A stretch of DNA of 64,000 nt. Origin: DATARN01 sp963851105 (GTDB taxonomy: Bacteria > Actinomycetota > Acidimicrobiia > Acidimicrobiales > Palsa-688). Location of the stretch: assembly GCA_963851105.1 (NCBI GenBank), contig CAWKNP010000004.1:124001-188000 (forward strand). The letters are read 5' to 3'. How positions within the stretch are numbered: the stretch's first letter is position 1; every line of letters starts with the position of its first letter. Made by a program: the position numbers and the translations under genes. Of the stretch, positions 35,823 through 44,520 are shown in pieces. The notes beneath the pieces were generated by a model, which did no database searches, was not told where the DNA came from, and saw only the letters and a program-made list of their open reading frames with translations.

Positions 35823-35907
35823 AACCTGGGGGCTTTTTCGATACCTGTGGGACTTACGGTCGCTATACGACATTCAAGCCCACAGGAAACAAAAAAGCCC
35901 GCAGGTT
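35823..35907. repeat. 85-bp nested palindrome between convergent genes
   Basis: Outer arms AACCTGGGGGCTTTTT (35823-35838) and AAAAAGCCCGCAGGTT (35892-35907) pair over 16 bp with one mismatch. Inside them CCTGTGGG (35844-35851) pairs with CCCACAGG (35879-35886), and the centre GTCG-CTATA-CGAC adds a third stem. The motif CCTGNGGG(N)CTT thus occurs four times, two per strand. Just upstream lies an 8-bp tandem repeat, GACTGGCC-type, at about 35798-35822. The remaining gap 35668-35822 shows no gene. Bidirectional terminator for the PPOX and ftsB genes or a miniature mobile element are both possible. Confidence 0.8.
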
Positions 35908-35909
35908 CG

Positions 35910-36272
35910 TCAGTTCCAGAACTGGAGGTCATGCCAAAGCCGGGACATCAGGCCCGGTTTCGCATTCTTGGGCGGCGCCGCCTGCGTAGGGGCGGCCTTG
36001 GGGGCCGGCGTCACGAGGAACGCTTTTTCGCCCGGCTTTGCCAGGCCGTATTGCTCCCGGGCGATGCGTTCGATCTCGGCGTCGGTTTGCAGCTTGTCGG
36101 CCGAGGCGGCCAGCTTGGCGTTCTCGGACTGGAACACCTTGAGGCGGGTCTGGGCTGCGGCCAAGCTGTGGCGCTGCGCCAGGTAGGTGCGGCTGGGCAG
36201 AACGAAGAGGAACAGGAGTGCGGCCAGCGCGATCGAGCCCACGATCAGGCCGAGCAGACGGGGCGCCCTCAC
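35910..36272 (-). CDS. ftsB: Septum formation initiator FtsB/DivIC family
   Basis: 120-residue single-pass cell-division protein. Short basic N-terminus (RAPRLLG), helix LIVGSIALAALLFLFVLPSRTYLAQ, then a coiled coil (RHSLAAAQTRLKVFQSENAKLAASADKLQ), and the hallmark IERIAREQYGLAKPGEKAFLV. A Lys/Pro/Ala tail follows. GTG at 36272 has GAGG 6 nt upstream and lies 7 bp after the enolase stop; eno-ftsB linkage is standard in actinobacteria. Acts with FtsL/FtsQ at the septum. Confidence 0.92.
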   Translation of the reverse strand: MRAPRLLGLIVGSIALAALLFLFVLPSRTYLAQRHSLAAAQTRLKVFQSENAKLAASADKLQTDAEIERIAREQYGLAKPGEKAFLVTPAPKAAPTQAAPPKNAKPGLMSRLWHDLQFWN

Positions 36273-36279
36273 GGCCGCC

Positions 36280-37572
36280 TCATGGGGTGAGCGGCCCGAC
36301 GCCGGCCAGCGCCGCCCGGCCCCAGTAGGTTGCCGCCTCGCCCAGTTCGGCTTCGATGCGCAGCAACTGGTTGTACTTGGCCACCCTGTCGCTGCGGGCG
36401 AGAGCACCCGTCTTGATCTGGCCGCAATTGGTGGCCACCGCCAAGTCGGCGATCGTCGTGTCCTCGGTCTCGCCCGAGCGGTGCGACATGACCGAGCGGT
36501 AGCCGAATCGATTGGCCAGGCCGACCGTGTCGAGGGTCTCGCTCAACGACCCGATCTGGTTGACCTTGACGAGGATGGCGTTGGCCACGCCGGCGTCGAT
36601 ACCCCGAGCCAGGCGGGTGGAGTTGGTGACGAAGACGTCGTCGCCCACCAACTGGATGCGGCCGCCCAGCGCGTCGGTCAGCGTCTTCCAGCCGTCCCAG
36701 TCGTCCTCCGCCATGCCATCCTCGATGGACACGATGGGGTAGCGGTCCGCCAGATCGACGAGATACGCAACGAGCTCATCGGAGCCCAGCGAGCGGTCCT
36801 CGCCGGCCAGGCGGTAGACGCCGTCGGCGTAGAACTCCGTCGATGCCACGTCGAGGGCCAGCGCCACCTCCTCGCCCGGCTGGCGTCCCGCCCGCTCGAT
36901 GGCCTCGAGCAGCACCGCCAGGGCGCTCTCGTTGGACGGGAGGTTGGGGGCGAAGCCACCCTCGTCGCCGATTGCGGTGGCGAGGCCACGTTCCTGGAGC
37001 ACCTTCTTCAAACTGTGGTAGGTCTCGACACCCCAGCGAAGCCCCTCGGAGAACGACGCCGCGCCGACGGGGACAATCATGAACTCCTGCAGGTCGACAT
37101 TGTTGTCCGCGTGTGCGCCGCCGTTGACGACGTTCATCATCGGCATCGGCAGCACGTGGGCGCCGGCGCCCCCCACATAGCGGTAGAGCGGGAGACCGAG
37201 CTCGTCGGCCTCGGCGCGGGCGGCGGCCAGGGAGACGCCGAGAATGGCGTTGGCTCCAAGGCGGGACTTGTTGTCGGTGCCGTCGAGGTCGATCAGCGCA
37301 AGGTCGAGCCCACGCTGGTCCAGTGCGTCCCATCCCGTCACCAGGTCGGCGATCTCCCCGTTGACGTTGGCCACCGCCTCCAGAACGCCCTTACCGAGGT
37401 AACGGGCCCCGCCGTCGCGCAGTTCGGTGGCCTCGAAGGCGCCGGTCGACGCCCCGGAGGGGACGGCGGCTCGGCCGAACGCGCCCGTTTCGAGAGTGAT
37501 GTCGACTTCAAGGGTGGGGTTGCCGCGCGAGTCCAGGATCTCCCGGCCACGCACCGCCTCGATCGCACTCAC
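36280..37572 (-). CDS. eno: Enolase (2-phosphoglycerate hydratase)
   Basis: 430 residues, normal for bacterial enolase. Converts 2-phosphoglycerate to phosphoenolpyruvate in glycolysis. Conserved blocks: REILDSRGNPTLEVD, SGASTGAFEA, GANAILGVSLA, MPMMNVVNGGAHADNNVD, GDEGGFAPN, SIEDGMAEDDWDGW, QLVGDDVFVTN, ILVKVNQIGSLSET, SHRSGETEDTTIADLAVA. Metal ligands Asp/Glu/Asp and catalytic Lys/Glu are in these blocks. GTG at 37572 matches the usual start (SAIEAVRGREILDSRG). The leader contains AGTCACTTCAG and AGTCACATCAG, 11-bp near-identical direct repeats. Confidence 0.96.
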   Translation of the reverse strand: MSAIEAVRGREILDSRGNPTLEVDITLETGAFGRAAVPSGASTGAFEATELRDGGARYLGKGVLEAVANVNGEIADLVTGWDALDQRGLDLALIDLDGTDNKSRLGANAILGVSLAAARAEADELGLPLYRYVGGAGAHVLPMPMMNVVNGGAHADNNVDLQEFMIVPVGAASFSEGLRWGVETYHSLKKVLQERGLATAIGDEGGFAPNLPSNESALAVLLEAIERAGRQPGEEVALALDVASTEFYADGVYRLAGEDRSLGSDELVAYLVDLADRYPIVSIEDGMAEDDWDGWKTLTDALGGRIQLVGDDVFVTNSTRLARGIDAGVANAILVKVNQIGSLSETLDTVGLANRFGYRSVMSHRSGETEDTTIADLAVATNCGQIKTGALARSDRVAKYNQLLRIEAELGEAATYWGRAALAGVGPLTP

Positions 37573-37662
37573 GCGCTGATGTGACTCCTGTTGCTGAAGT
37601 GACTTGTGTTGACGAAGGTACTTGACGGTCGGCTGCGTGGGTGACACCCCCCTCGGCGGGAG

Positions 37663-39222
37663 TCAGCGCAGCGGTGCGGTGGGCTGCTTGACCTCGTCCC
37701 AAAGGGCGTCGAGGCCGGCCAGGTCGAGCGAGCGCAGTTCGAGACCCCGGGCGGCGGCCAATCGCTCGACGGCCATGAAGCGGTCGCGGAACTTGACCGT
37801 GGCGGCCCGCAGCGCCGCTTCGGGATCGATTTCCAGGTGGCGGGCGACGTTCACGACCGAGAAGAGAACATCGCCGAGCTCGTCAGCCATCGCGGCGGCG
37901 ACACCCGCACCCGCCCCGGCGACACGCTCACCCGCCGCGGCGACACGGCTACCCGCACCCGCCCCGGCGACACCCGTCTCCGCACCCGCACCCCCGGGCC
38001 CGACCGTACCGGCACCAGCGGCGGCCGCCGCGACAGCCGCCTCCAGCTCAGCCAGCTCCTCGGCGATCTTGGGCCAGGCGCCGTCCACCCCGTCCCAGTC
38101 GAATCCGACCGATGCCGCCTTACGTTGCGCCTTGTGGGCGGACAGCAGCGACGGGAGATGACCCGGGATCCCGTCCATGACGCTTTCCCGACCTTTTTCC
38201 GCCTGCTTGATCTCCTCCCAGTTGCGCATGACCTGGCCTGCGGTGCGGGCCTCGACATCACCGAAAACGTGGGGGTGGCGGTGGATCAGCTTGTTGCGGA
38301 TGCCGTGCGCTACGTCAGCCAGGTCGAACAAACCCTCCTCGGAGGCGAGGGTGGCGTGGAACACGACCTGGAACAATAGGTCGCCGAGCTCCTCCTCCAA
38401 GTGGTCGGCGCCCTCGAAGTCGGGGCCCAGGCCGTCGATCGCCTCGAGCACCTCATAGGTCTCCTCGAGCAGGTGCCGGGTCAGGCTCTGGTGGGTCTGC
38501 TCCCGGTCCCAGGGGCAGCGGAGGCGCAGCGTGTGGACCAGCTCGTCGAAGCGGACCAGCTCCGCGGCCACCGGCGATGCCAGGGTCGGGATCCAAAGCG
38601 ACGTCAGGTGATCGGGAACCACCGAGCGGTCGAGGTCATCCCACGCCACCGTGAACACCGCCTCGTCGGCCAACCCGAGGCGTTGCAGCACCGTGACCGG
38701 GGGCCCGTCGCTGACCGCCAGCTTGATGTCGGAGAGGATCGCCTTGCTGTCGCATTGGCCCACCAGCAGCGGTCCGCGTTCGCCTGCGGCCTCGGTCGCG
38801 AAGCGCTGGCCGTCGACCAGGCGGGCGCCAACGGCCAACGGGTCGACACCGAGGCGGGCCCAGGCCAGGTCGAGGAACGACATCGCGGGCAGGACGGTGA
38901 CGTCGACTCGCGAGTCGACCACCAGCAGCTCGACGGTCCGCTCCCCCACCAGCGGCGACCCCGGTACCGCGTAGAGGATTTCGCCGTGCTCCTGGGCCGC
39001 CTCGATGAGGGCGCCCACGATGGAGGGGTACACCTCGTCGAGGCGCACCGCCCGGTCGTAGACCCAGTCGAAGGAGCGGCCATCGGAGACCGCGGGCGCC
39101 GTCGGGTGCCGGGACGTGCGCACGAAGCGCACCGGGATACGTTCGATGGCGGCGACGCTCTCCGCGGTCAGCAGGCCGGGAGCGCCGGGGCCCAGGCCGA
39201 TGACGACGATACGGGCGAGCAA
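37663..39222 (-). CDS. mazG: YabN-like fusion: tetrapyrrole-methylase domain + MazG nucleotide pyrophosphohydrolase
   Basis: 519 residues. N-terminal ~215 residues have the SAM-dependent methylase fold (IVVIGLGPGAPGLLTAESVAAI, YAVPGSPLVGERTVELL). The MazG part follows: LRLRCPWDREQTHQSLTRHLLEETYEVLEAID, then EELGDLLFQVVFHA with the metal-binding EExxD motifs, and a second half ending ADELGDVLFSVVNVARHLEIDPEAALR. It removes non-canonical nucleoside triphosphates. An Ala/Gly-rich insertion of about 45 residues, made of a degenerate tandem repeat, splits the second MazG half just before ADELGD. TTG start 7 bp after the PpiC gene stop. Confidence 0.9.
   Translation of the reverse strand: MLARIVVIGLGPGAPGLLTAESVAAIERIPVRFVRTSRHPTAPAVSDGRSFDWVYDRAVRLDEVYPSIVGALIEAAQEHGEILYAVPGSPLVGERTVELLVVDSRVDVTVLPAMSFLDLAWARLGVDPLAVGARLVDGQRFATEAAGERGPLLVGQCDSKAILSDIKLAVSDGPPVTVLQRLGLADEAVFTVAWDDLDRSVVPDHLTSLWIPTLASPVAAELVRFDELVHTLRLRCPWDREQTHQSLTRHLLEETYEVLEAIDGLGPDFEGADHLEEELGDLLFQVVFHATLASEEGLFDLADVAHGIRNKLIHRHPHVFGDVEARTAGQVMRNWEEIKQAEKGRESVMDGIPGHLPSLLSAHKAQRKAASVGFDWDGVDGAWPKIAEELAELEAAVAAAAAGAGTVGPGGAGAETGVAGAGAGSRVAAAGERVAGAGAGVAAAMADELGDVLFSVVNVARHLEIDPEAALRAATVKFRDRFMAVERLAAARGLELRSLDLAGLDALWDEVKQPTAPLR
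37897..37990. repeat. Degenerate ~21-bp tandem repeat inserted in mazG
   Basis: GGCGACAC recurs at about 37897, 37918, 37939 and 37966 with CACCCGC-type text between, giving periods of 21, 21 and 27 bp. All are multiples of three, so the encoded GAGAG/VAAAGERVAG insertion stays in frame. Confidence 0.7.
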
Positions 39223-39229
39223 CGCCGCG

Positions 39230-40403
39230 TCAACCCCCGGCGGGGGTCGAACCAGGAGAACCGCCGGCGGTCACGGCGGCGGTGGTGGCCGGTGTCAACT
39301 TGGGCGCGACCGGGGGGACGACACCGAGGATCTGGCCCCTGGCGCTGGCATTCTTGTCGAACGAGCCGAACTCCGGATTGACCTTCACCGATGCCTTGGC
39401 CACCAGCGTGTTGAGATCCTGGCCCGCCACCCGCTGGCGGATGTCGGAGGTGACGCTGGCGTCGAGGGGCCCGATGGCCCGGCTGGTCACCTCGATCAGG
39501 TGGTAGCCGAACTGGGTCTTGACGGGATCGCTGATCTGGTTGACCGGCAGCTTCACCACCGCCTGAGCGAACTCGGTGACGAGCTGCTGCAGGTCGGCGG
39601 AGGTGAGGCAGCCGTCGGCCGCCGAGCCTTGCAGGGCGCCGCCTTGGGCCGCGCTGCCACCCGTCGTGCCCTGGTTGTCCTGGGAGTACTGCTTGGCGGC
39701 TGCCGCGAAGTCGCCGCCCGCGTCGAGCTGGGCCTTGATCTTGCGGGCGTCGGTCAGGCTGGCGTTGTAGTCGAGCTGCCCGCTGGCATCTTTGTCGGCG
39801 ATCAGGATGTGGCGGACGCACGCCTCGGTGGCATAGTCGCTCAGATGGGCCTGGTAGTAGGCGTTCAGGGCGTCGGGGGTCAGGCTGGTGGTCATCGAAG
39901 TCACGAAGGCGTCGGCCTGGGCCTGCTGGGTCGCCAGTACGGTCTGGTACCGGACGGGAAATTTCGACGAACACCCCGGTGGGGAAGGCCGAGGCCACCA
40001 CCGACTTGGCCGCGTTCACCTTGTCGGGGCCCGGGACGGCCTTGTTGGCGACCAATTTCTGGCGGATGATCTCGAAGCGGACCTGCTGGTCGAGCAGGGC
40101 GGCGACGAACGTCTTGTTGTAGGTCCCCGCGCTGCTACCCGCCACCGGTCCCGAGCCGCCCTGGGTGTCGATCAGCTTCACATAGTCGCCGTTGGCCGAG
40201 ATGTCCGCCAGCTCGTCGTTGACACGGTTCTGGCTGATCACCGAACCGTTGACGATCGCGGCATAACCGACCTTCGACGTACACGACGCGAGGGTCCCGA
40301 CCACAAGCGCGGCGGACAGCCACCCGACGAACACTGCGCCCCGGGCGCCGCCGCCTCGGCGGGGTATCAGGTTTCTCACACTGAGCTTTCGCGCACTGTT
40401 CAC
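39230..40403 (-). pseudogene. SurA/PrsA-like lipoprotein with PpiC peptidyl-prolyl isomerase domain, frameshifted
   Basis: First part (from GTG 40403): signal and lipobox VVGTLASC, then VGYAAIVNGSVISQNRVNDELADI and RFEIIRQKLVANKAVPG, the SurA_N-type chaperone region. The frame breaks near 39963-39970: text resumes one base over as KFPVRYQTVLATQQAQADAFV, then the parvulin domain CVRHILIADKDASGQ..., GGDFAAAAKQYSQDN, KTQFGYHLIEVTSR. Removing one A from GAAATTTCCC joins the halves cleanly (GVFVEFPVRYQ). Gene start overlaps the mfd stop (GTGA). Exported folding factor if intact; the single homopolymer indel could be a sequencing error. Confidence 0.75.
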
Positions 40404-43400
40404 GGTGCCGGCGATGCTACTGACACCGCTCGGCCCGCCACACCCTCGCCCCCCTCCGCGGGCACGAGCGCCAGCAGCAGATCGGTCACGAACTGGGCGG
40501 GATCACCGCCGCGGGGCACGGGCACCACGATCTGGCCGATGTCTTCTTTGTAGATCGCCCGGGGCCATCGCCGCTGGAGGCGGATGCGCTGGCTCGTCTT
40601 CAACGCCAGCGGGGCGATGCGTGCCGTGCCGCCCGAGCCACCACCGAGGGCGCCGGAGCCGAGCCCCGCCCGCACGACGGTCACTTCCCGCACGCCAGTG
40701 CGGGCGGCTTCGGCCCGGAGGTAGCCGATGCGCAGCAGCGACGAGGCGGCGTCGGGCAGCGGGCCGTAGCGGTCCAGCCATTCGGCCCGGATGTCGTCGA
40801 CCTCGGCGCGGGACACGACGGTGGCCAGGCGCCGGTAGGCCTCGAGCCGCAGATCCTCCCGGGTGACGTAGTCGGCGGGCAGGTGGGCGTCGACCGGCAC
40901 GTCGAGTTTGATCTCCGCCGGTTCCCGGAGGGGCTCGCCCTTGAGCTCGGCCACCGCCTCGCTCACCATCTGGACGTAGAGGTCGTAGCCGACGGCCGCG
41001 ATGTGGCCCGACTGGTCGGCGCCGAGAAGGTTGCCGGCGCCGCGGATCTCGAGGTCCCGCATGGCGATCTTGAAGCCCGATCCGAGCTCGGTGTGCTCCC
41101 CGATGGTCCGCAGCCGCTCGTAGGCCTCTTCGGACAGGGCCACATCGGGCGGGTGCATGAGATAGGCGTAGGCCCGTTGCCCGGCCCGGCCGACACGGCC
41201 CCGAAGCTGGTGCAGCTGCCCGAGGCCCAGCCTGTCGGCCCGGTCGACGATCAAGGTGTTGACCGTGGGCATGTCGATGCCCGACTCGATGATGGTCGTG
41301 CACACTAAGACGTCGGAGCGGCCCTCCCAGAACTCGTAGACCACCTTCTCCAAGTTGGACTCGTCCATCTGTCCGTGGGCCACCACGACCCGGGCCTCGG
41401 GCACCAGGCCCCGGATCTCGGCGGCCACCTTTTCGATGTCCATGACGCGGTTGTGGACGAAGAACACCTGGCCCTCGCGCAGCAATTCCCGCCGGATCGC
41501 CTCGGCCACCGCCCGGTCGTCGTACTCGCCCACGTAGGTCAAAATCGGCTGGCGCTCGGCGGGCGGGGTATTGAGCAAGGTGAGGTCGCGGATGCCGGTC
41601 AGGGACATCTCGAGCGTCCGGGGGATCGGCGTGGCGGTGAGAGTGAGCACGTCCACGTCGGTCCGCAGCTTCTTCATGGCCTCTTTGTGGCTGACCCCGA
41701 AGCGCTGCTCCTCGTCGACGACGAGCAGGCCAAGGTCCTTGAAGACCACGCCGTTGGCCAGCAGCTTGTGGGTCCCGATGACGACGTCGACGGTGCCGTC
41801 GGCCAGCCCGGCGATGACCTTGGCCGACTGGGCGGGCGTGAGGAAGCGCGAAAGCATCTCGACGCGCACGGGATAGCCCGCGAAGCGGTCCGAGAAGGTC
41901 TGGAAGTGCTGCGATGCCAGCAGGGTCGTGGGCACCAGGATCGCGACCTGCTTGCCGTCCTGCACCGCCTTGAAGGCGGCCCGGATGGCCACTTCGGTCT
42001 TGCCGAAGCCGACGTCGCCGCACAGCAGGCGGTCCATCGGGATGGGTGCCTCCATGTCGACCTTGACCTCGGCGATGGCCTTGCTCTGATCCGGCGTCTC
42101 GGTGAACGGGAACGAGGCCTCCATCTCGGTCTGCCACGGTGTGTCGGGTCCGAAGGCATGACCCGGGGCGTGCAGGCGCTTCTGGTAGAGGACGACCAGT
42201 TCCTGGGCAATCTGGCGGGCCGCAGCCCGGACCCGGGACTTGGAGCGCTGCCAGTCGGCGCCGCCCAGCCGATTGACCGGCGGCGCGTCGCCGCCGGTGT
42301 AGGGGCGCAGGAGGTCGATCTGATCGGAGGGCACGTACAGCTTGTCGCCGCCGCGGTATTCGAGAAGCAGGTAGTCCCGTTCCACGCCGCCGATGGCGCG
42401 AGTGACCATGCCGGTGAAGCGGCCCACCCCGTGCTGGTAATGCACGACGTGGGCGCCGGCCTTCATGTCGTCGAAGAAGGTCTCCGTGGCCCGCGCCCGG
42501 CGGGCCCGCACCGGGCGATGCGCCCGGCGGCGGCCCGTGAGGTCGCTCTCCGCCAGCACCGCCAGCTTGAGGGCGGGATAGACGAAGCCCCGCTCCAACG
42601 GCGCCACGATGACCCGCAGCCCCGGGCGCCCCAGATCGGCGGCCGTCGCCTCGGCAGGCGACAGCATCGGCGCCGTGACCCCCGCCTCGCGCAGCAACGA
42701 AGCCATCCGCGCCCCCGATCCGGCGCCCTCGGCACAGACCACGACCGAGTAACCCTCGCCGGTAAGCGAGGCCAGGCGGCGCACCAGGCCATCGGTGTCG
42801 CCCATGAACGGGTCCCAACCGCTGGCGCGGATCACCGCGGTGTCGGGGCCCTCGGCGACGGCCGTCACGGTGGCGAAAGGGGCGTCGGTGTGCGCCAGCA
42901 ACCGGTCGAAAGGCAGGTGGAGCTGGGGGAACACCTCGCCCGCGGCGCCCCACGTCGACGCCAGCGAGGAGGCCAGGGCCTGTTCCTCGTCCAGCAGCTC
43001 GGCGGCGCGGTCGCGCATCCGCCGGGCCTCGACCAGCAGGATCTGGGCGTCGCGGCCCACCAGGTCGAACAGCACGTGCTCGGTGTCGGTGAGCCACGGC
43101 AGCCATGACTCCATGCCGTCGAAGATGAGCCCCTCGGCCAGGCGCTCCCACCGGTCCCGGCCCCAAGGCTGCTCGCCGACGAGGCGCAGCGCCCGGGCCG
43201 CCACCACCGGCGAGGGCAGCAGCTCCCGGCACCCGAAGATCTCGACGCGGTCGATGTCGCTCGTGGAGCGTTGGTCGGCGACGGAGAATTCGGTGAGGCG
43301 ATCGACCTCGTCGCCCCAGAGGTCGATACGCACCGGGGTGTCGGCGGTCGAGGGGAACACGTCGACGATCGAGCCCCGCACCGCGAACTCGCCCCGGTGC

Positions 43401-43912
43401 TCGACCTGGTACTCCCTCCGGTAGCCGGCGCCGGCCAGTGCCGCGATCAGCTGCGCCTGGTCGATCTGGTCGCCCCGCCCCACCAGGATCGGGGCGATGT
43501 CCTCGACGCCGGGGCCGAGGCGCTGCAGGAGGGCCCGTACCGGCGCCACCAGGACCTTGGGCATACGCTGCGGGTCCTGCAGCCGCCAGATGGTGCGCAG
43601 GCGCCGGCCCATGGTCTCGACGCTGGGGCTGACCCGCTCGAATGGCAGGGTCTCCCAGGCGGGGAAGAAGTCGACCTCGTCGGCGCCGAGGAACGCCCGC
43701 AGGTCATGGGCCAGGCGCTCGGCCTCCGAGGCGGTGGGCACCGCCACGACGGTGGGGTGGCGGTCGCTCTGGCGGGCCAGGGCCGCGATGGTGAACGCCC
43801 GCACCGGTTCGGGGACGCCGACGACCATTGCCCTCGACCAACCCAGGTCCGCCAGGCTGTCATCGCGCCGAATCATGCTCAGCAAGGAACTCAGCGCCAC
43901 TTCACCAGTCAC
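40400..43912 (-). CDS. mfd: Transcription-repair coupling factor Mfd
   Basis: 1170 residues, full length. Removes RNA polymerase stalled at DNA damage and recruits UvrA. N-terminal UvrB-like domain (VAVPTASEAERLAHDLRAFLG, FFPAWETLPFERVSPS), CarD-like RNA-polymerase-interacting domain near residues 470-540 (FFDDMKAGAHVVHYQHGVGRF, GGDKLYVPSDQIDLL). Superfamily 2 helicase with Walker A GDVGFGKTE at about residue 632 and VVDEEQRFG near 731, then the translocation motif (TTIIESGIDMPTVNTL, QLRGRVGRAGQRAYAYL) and a C-terminal TRCF domain. GTG at 43912 lies 2 bp after the pth stop. Confidence 0.94.
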   Translation of the reverse strand: MTGEVALSSLLSMIRRDDSLADLGWSRAMVVGVPEPVRAFTIAALARQSDRHPTVVAVPTASEAERLAHDLRAFLGADEVDFFPAWETLPFERVSPSVETMGRRLRTIWRLQDPQRMPKVLVAPVRALLQRLGPGVEDIAPILVGRGDQIDQAQLIAALAGAGYRREYQVEHRGEFAVRGSIVDVFPSTADTPVRIDLWGDEVDRLTEFSVADQRSTSDIDRVEIFGCRELLPSPVVAARALRLVGEQPWGRDRWERLAEGLIFDGMESWLPWLTDTEHVLFDLVGRDAQILLVEARRMRDRAAELLDEEQALASSLASTWGAAGEVFPQLHLPFDRLLAHTDAPFATVTAVAEGPDTAVIRASGWDPFMGDTDGLVRRLASLTGEGYSVVVCAEGAGSGARMASLLREAGVTAPMLSPAEATAADLGRPGLRVIVAPLERGFVYPALKLAVLAESDLTGRRRAHRPVRARRARATETFFDDMKAGAHVVHYQHGVGRFTGMVTRAIGGVERDYLLLEYRGGDKLYVPSDQIDLLRPYTGGDAPPVNRLGGADWQRSKSRVRAAARQIAQELVVLYQKRLHAPGHAFGPDTPWQTEMEASFPFTETPDQSKAIAEVKVDMEAPIPMDRLLCGDVGFGKTEVAIRAAFKAVQDGKQVAILVPTTLLASQHFQTFSDRFAGYPVRVEMLSRFLTPAQSAKVIAGLADGTVDVVIGTHKLLANGVVFKDLGLLVVDEEQRFGVSHKEAMKKLRTDVDVLTLTATPIPRTLEMSLTGIRDLTLLNTPPAERQPILTYVGEYDDRAVAEAIRRELLREGQVFFVHNRVMDIEKVAAEIRGLVPEARVVVAHGQMDESNLEKVVYEFWEGRSDVLVCTTIIESGIDMPTVNTLIVDRADRLGLGQLHQLRGRVGRAGQRAYAYLMHPPDVALSEEAYERLRTIGEHTELGSGFKIAMRDLEIRGAGNLLGADQSGHIAAVGYDLYVQMVSEAVAELKGEPLREPAEIKLDVPVDAHLPADYVTREDLRLEAYRRLATVVSRAEVDDIRAEWLDRYGPLPDAASSLLRIGYLRAEAARTGVREVTVVRAGLGSGALGGGSGGTARIAPLALKTSQRIRLQRRWPRAIYKEDIGQIVVPVPRGGDPAQFVTDLLLALVPAEGGEGVAGRAVSVASPAP

Positions 43913-43914
43913 TT

Positions 43915-44520
43915 TCAACCATTGAACCGGTTTTGGGCGGGAACGACACCCTCGGCGAGGACCATCTCGACGGCGTCGGCGGCCAGTTCGACGGCCAGTT
44001 CCAGGTCGTTGCGCTCTGCCTTGGCGGGCGGGCCGAGAACGTGGCCGATCCCCTGCTGGCGGCCGGGGGGCTTGCCGATCCCCACCCGGATCCGGGTGAA
44101 CGCATCGCTGTGGAGGTGGGCCTTGATCGACTTGAGCCCGTTGTGGCCGGCCAACCCGCCCCCGGACTTCACCTGGATGCGCCCGACCGGGAGGTCGAGC
44201 TCGTCGTGGACCACGACCAGGCGAGTCAGGTCGTCCTCGACGCCGAAGCGCCGGACTAAAGGGGCGACTGCCAACCCGGAGTCGTTCATGTACGTCTGGG
44301 GAAAGGCCAGCGCCAGCAAGCGGCCCGCGACCCTCACTTCTCCCACGAGGGCGCGCTGGCCCCGCGACACCTTCAGTCTCGAACCATGGCGATCGGCCAG
44401 GCGCGCCACCACGTCGGCGCCGATGTTGTGTCGGGTCCGGGCGTACTCGGCGCCGGGATTGCCGAGGCCGACGGCGAGCAGGTCGGCGGCGGTCCCCGTG
44501 CGGGGTCGGAGCAGGCTCAG
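43915..44520 (-). CDS. pth: Peptidyl-tRNA hydrolase, probably initiated at CTG
   Basis: Recycles peptidyl-tRNA released by stalled ribosomes; 201 residues. The active site needs the N-terminal VGLGNPGAEYARTRHNIGADVV, which holds the catalytic Asn and His (E. coli Asn10 and His20). The frame containing it has no ATG, GTG or TTG before these residues; the first canonical start, GTG 44412, would delete them. A CTG at 44520 overlaps the rplY stop as CTGA and gives LSLLRPRTGTAADLLAVGLGNPG. Downstream blocks FPQTYMNDSG, VVVHDELDLPVGRIQVKSGGGLAGHNGLKSI and RIRVGIGKP are intact. Confidence 0.88.
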   Translation of the reverse strand: MSLLRPRTGTAADLLAVGLGNPGAEYARTRHNIGADVVARLADRHGSRLKVSRGQRALVGEVRVAGRLLALAFPQTYMNDSGLAVAPLVRRFGVEDDLTRLVVVHDELDLPVGRIQVKSGGGLAGHNGLKSIKAHLHSDAFTRIRVGIGKPPGRQQGIGHVLGPPAKAERNDLELAVELAADAVEMVLAEGVVPAQNRFNG

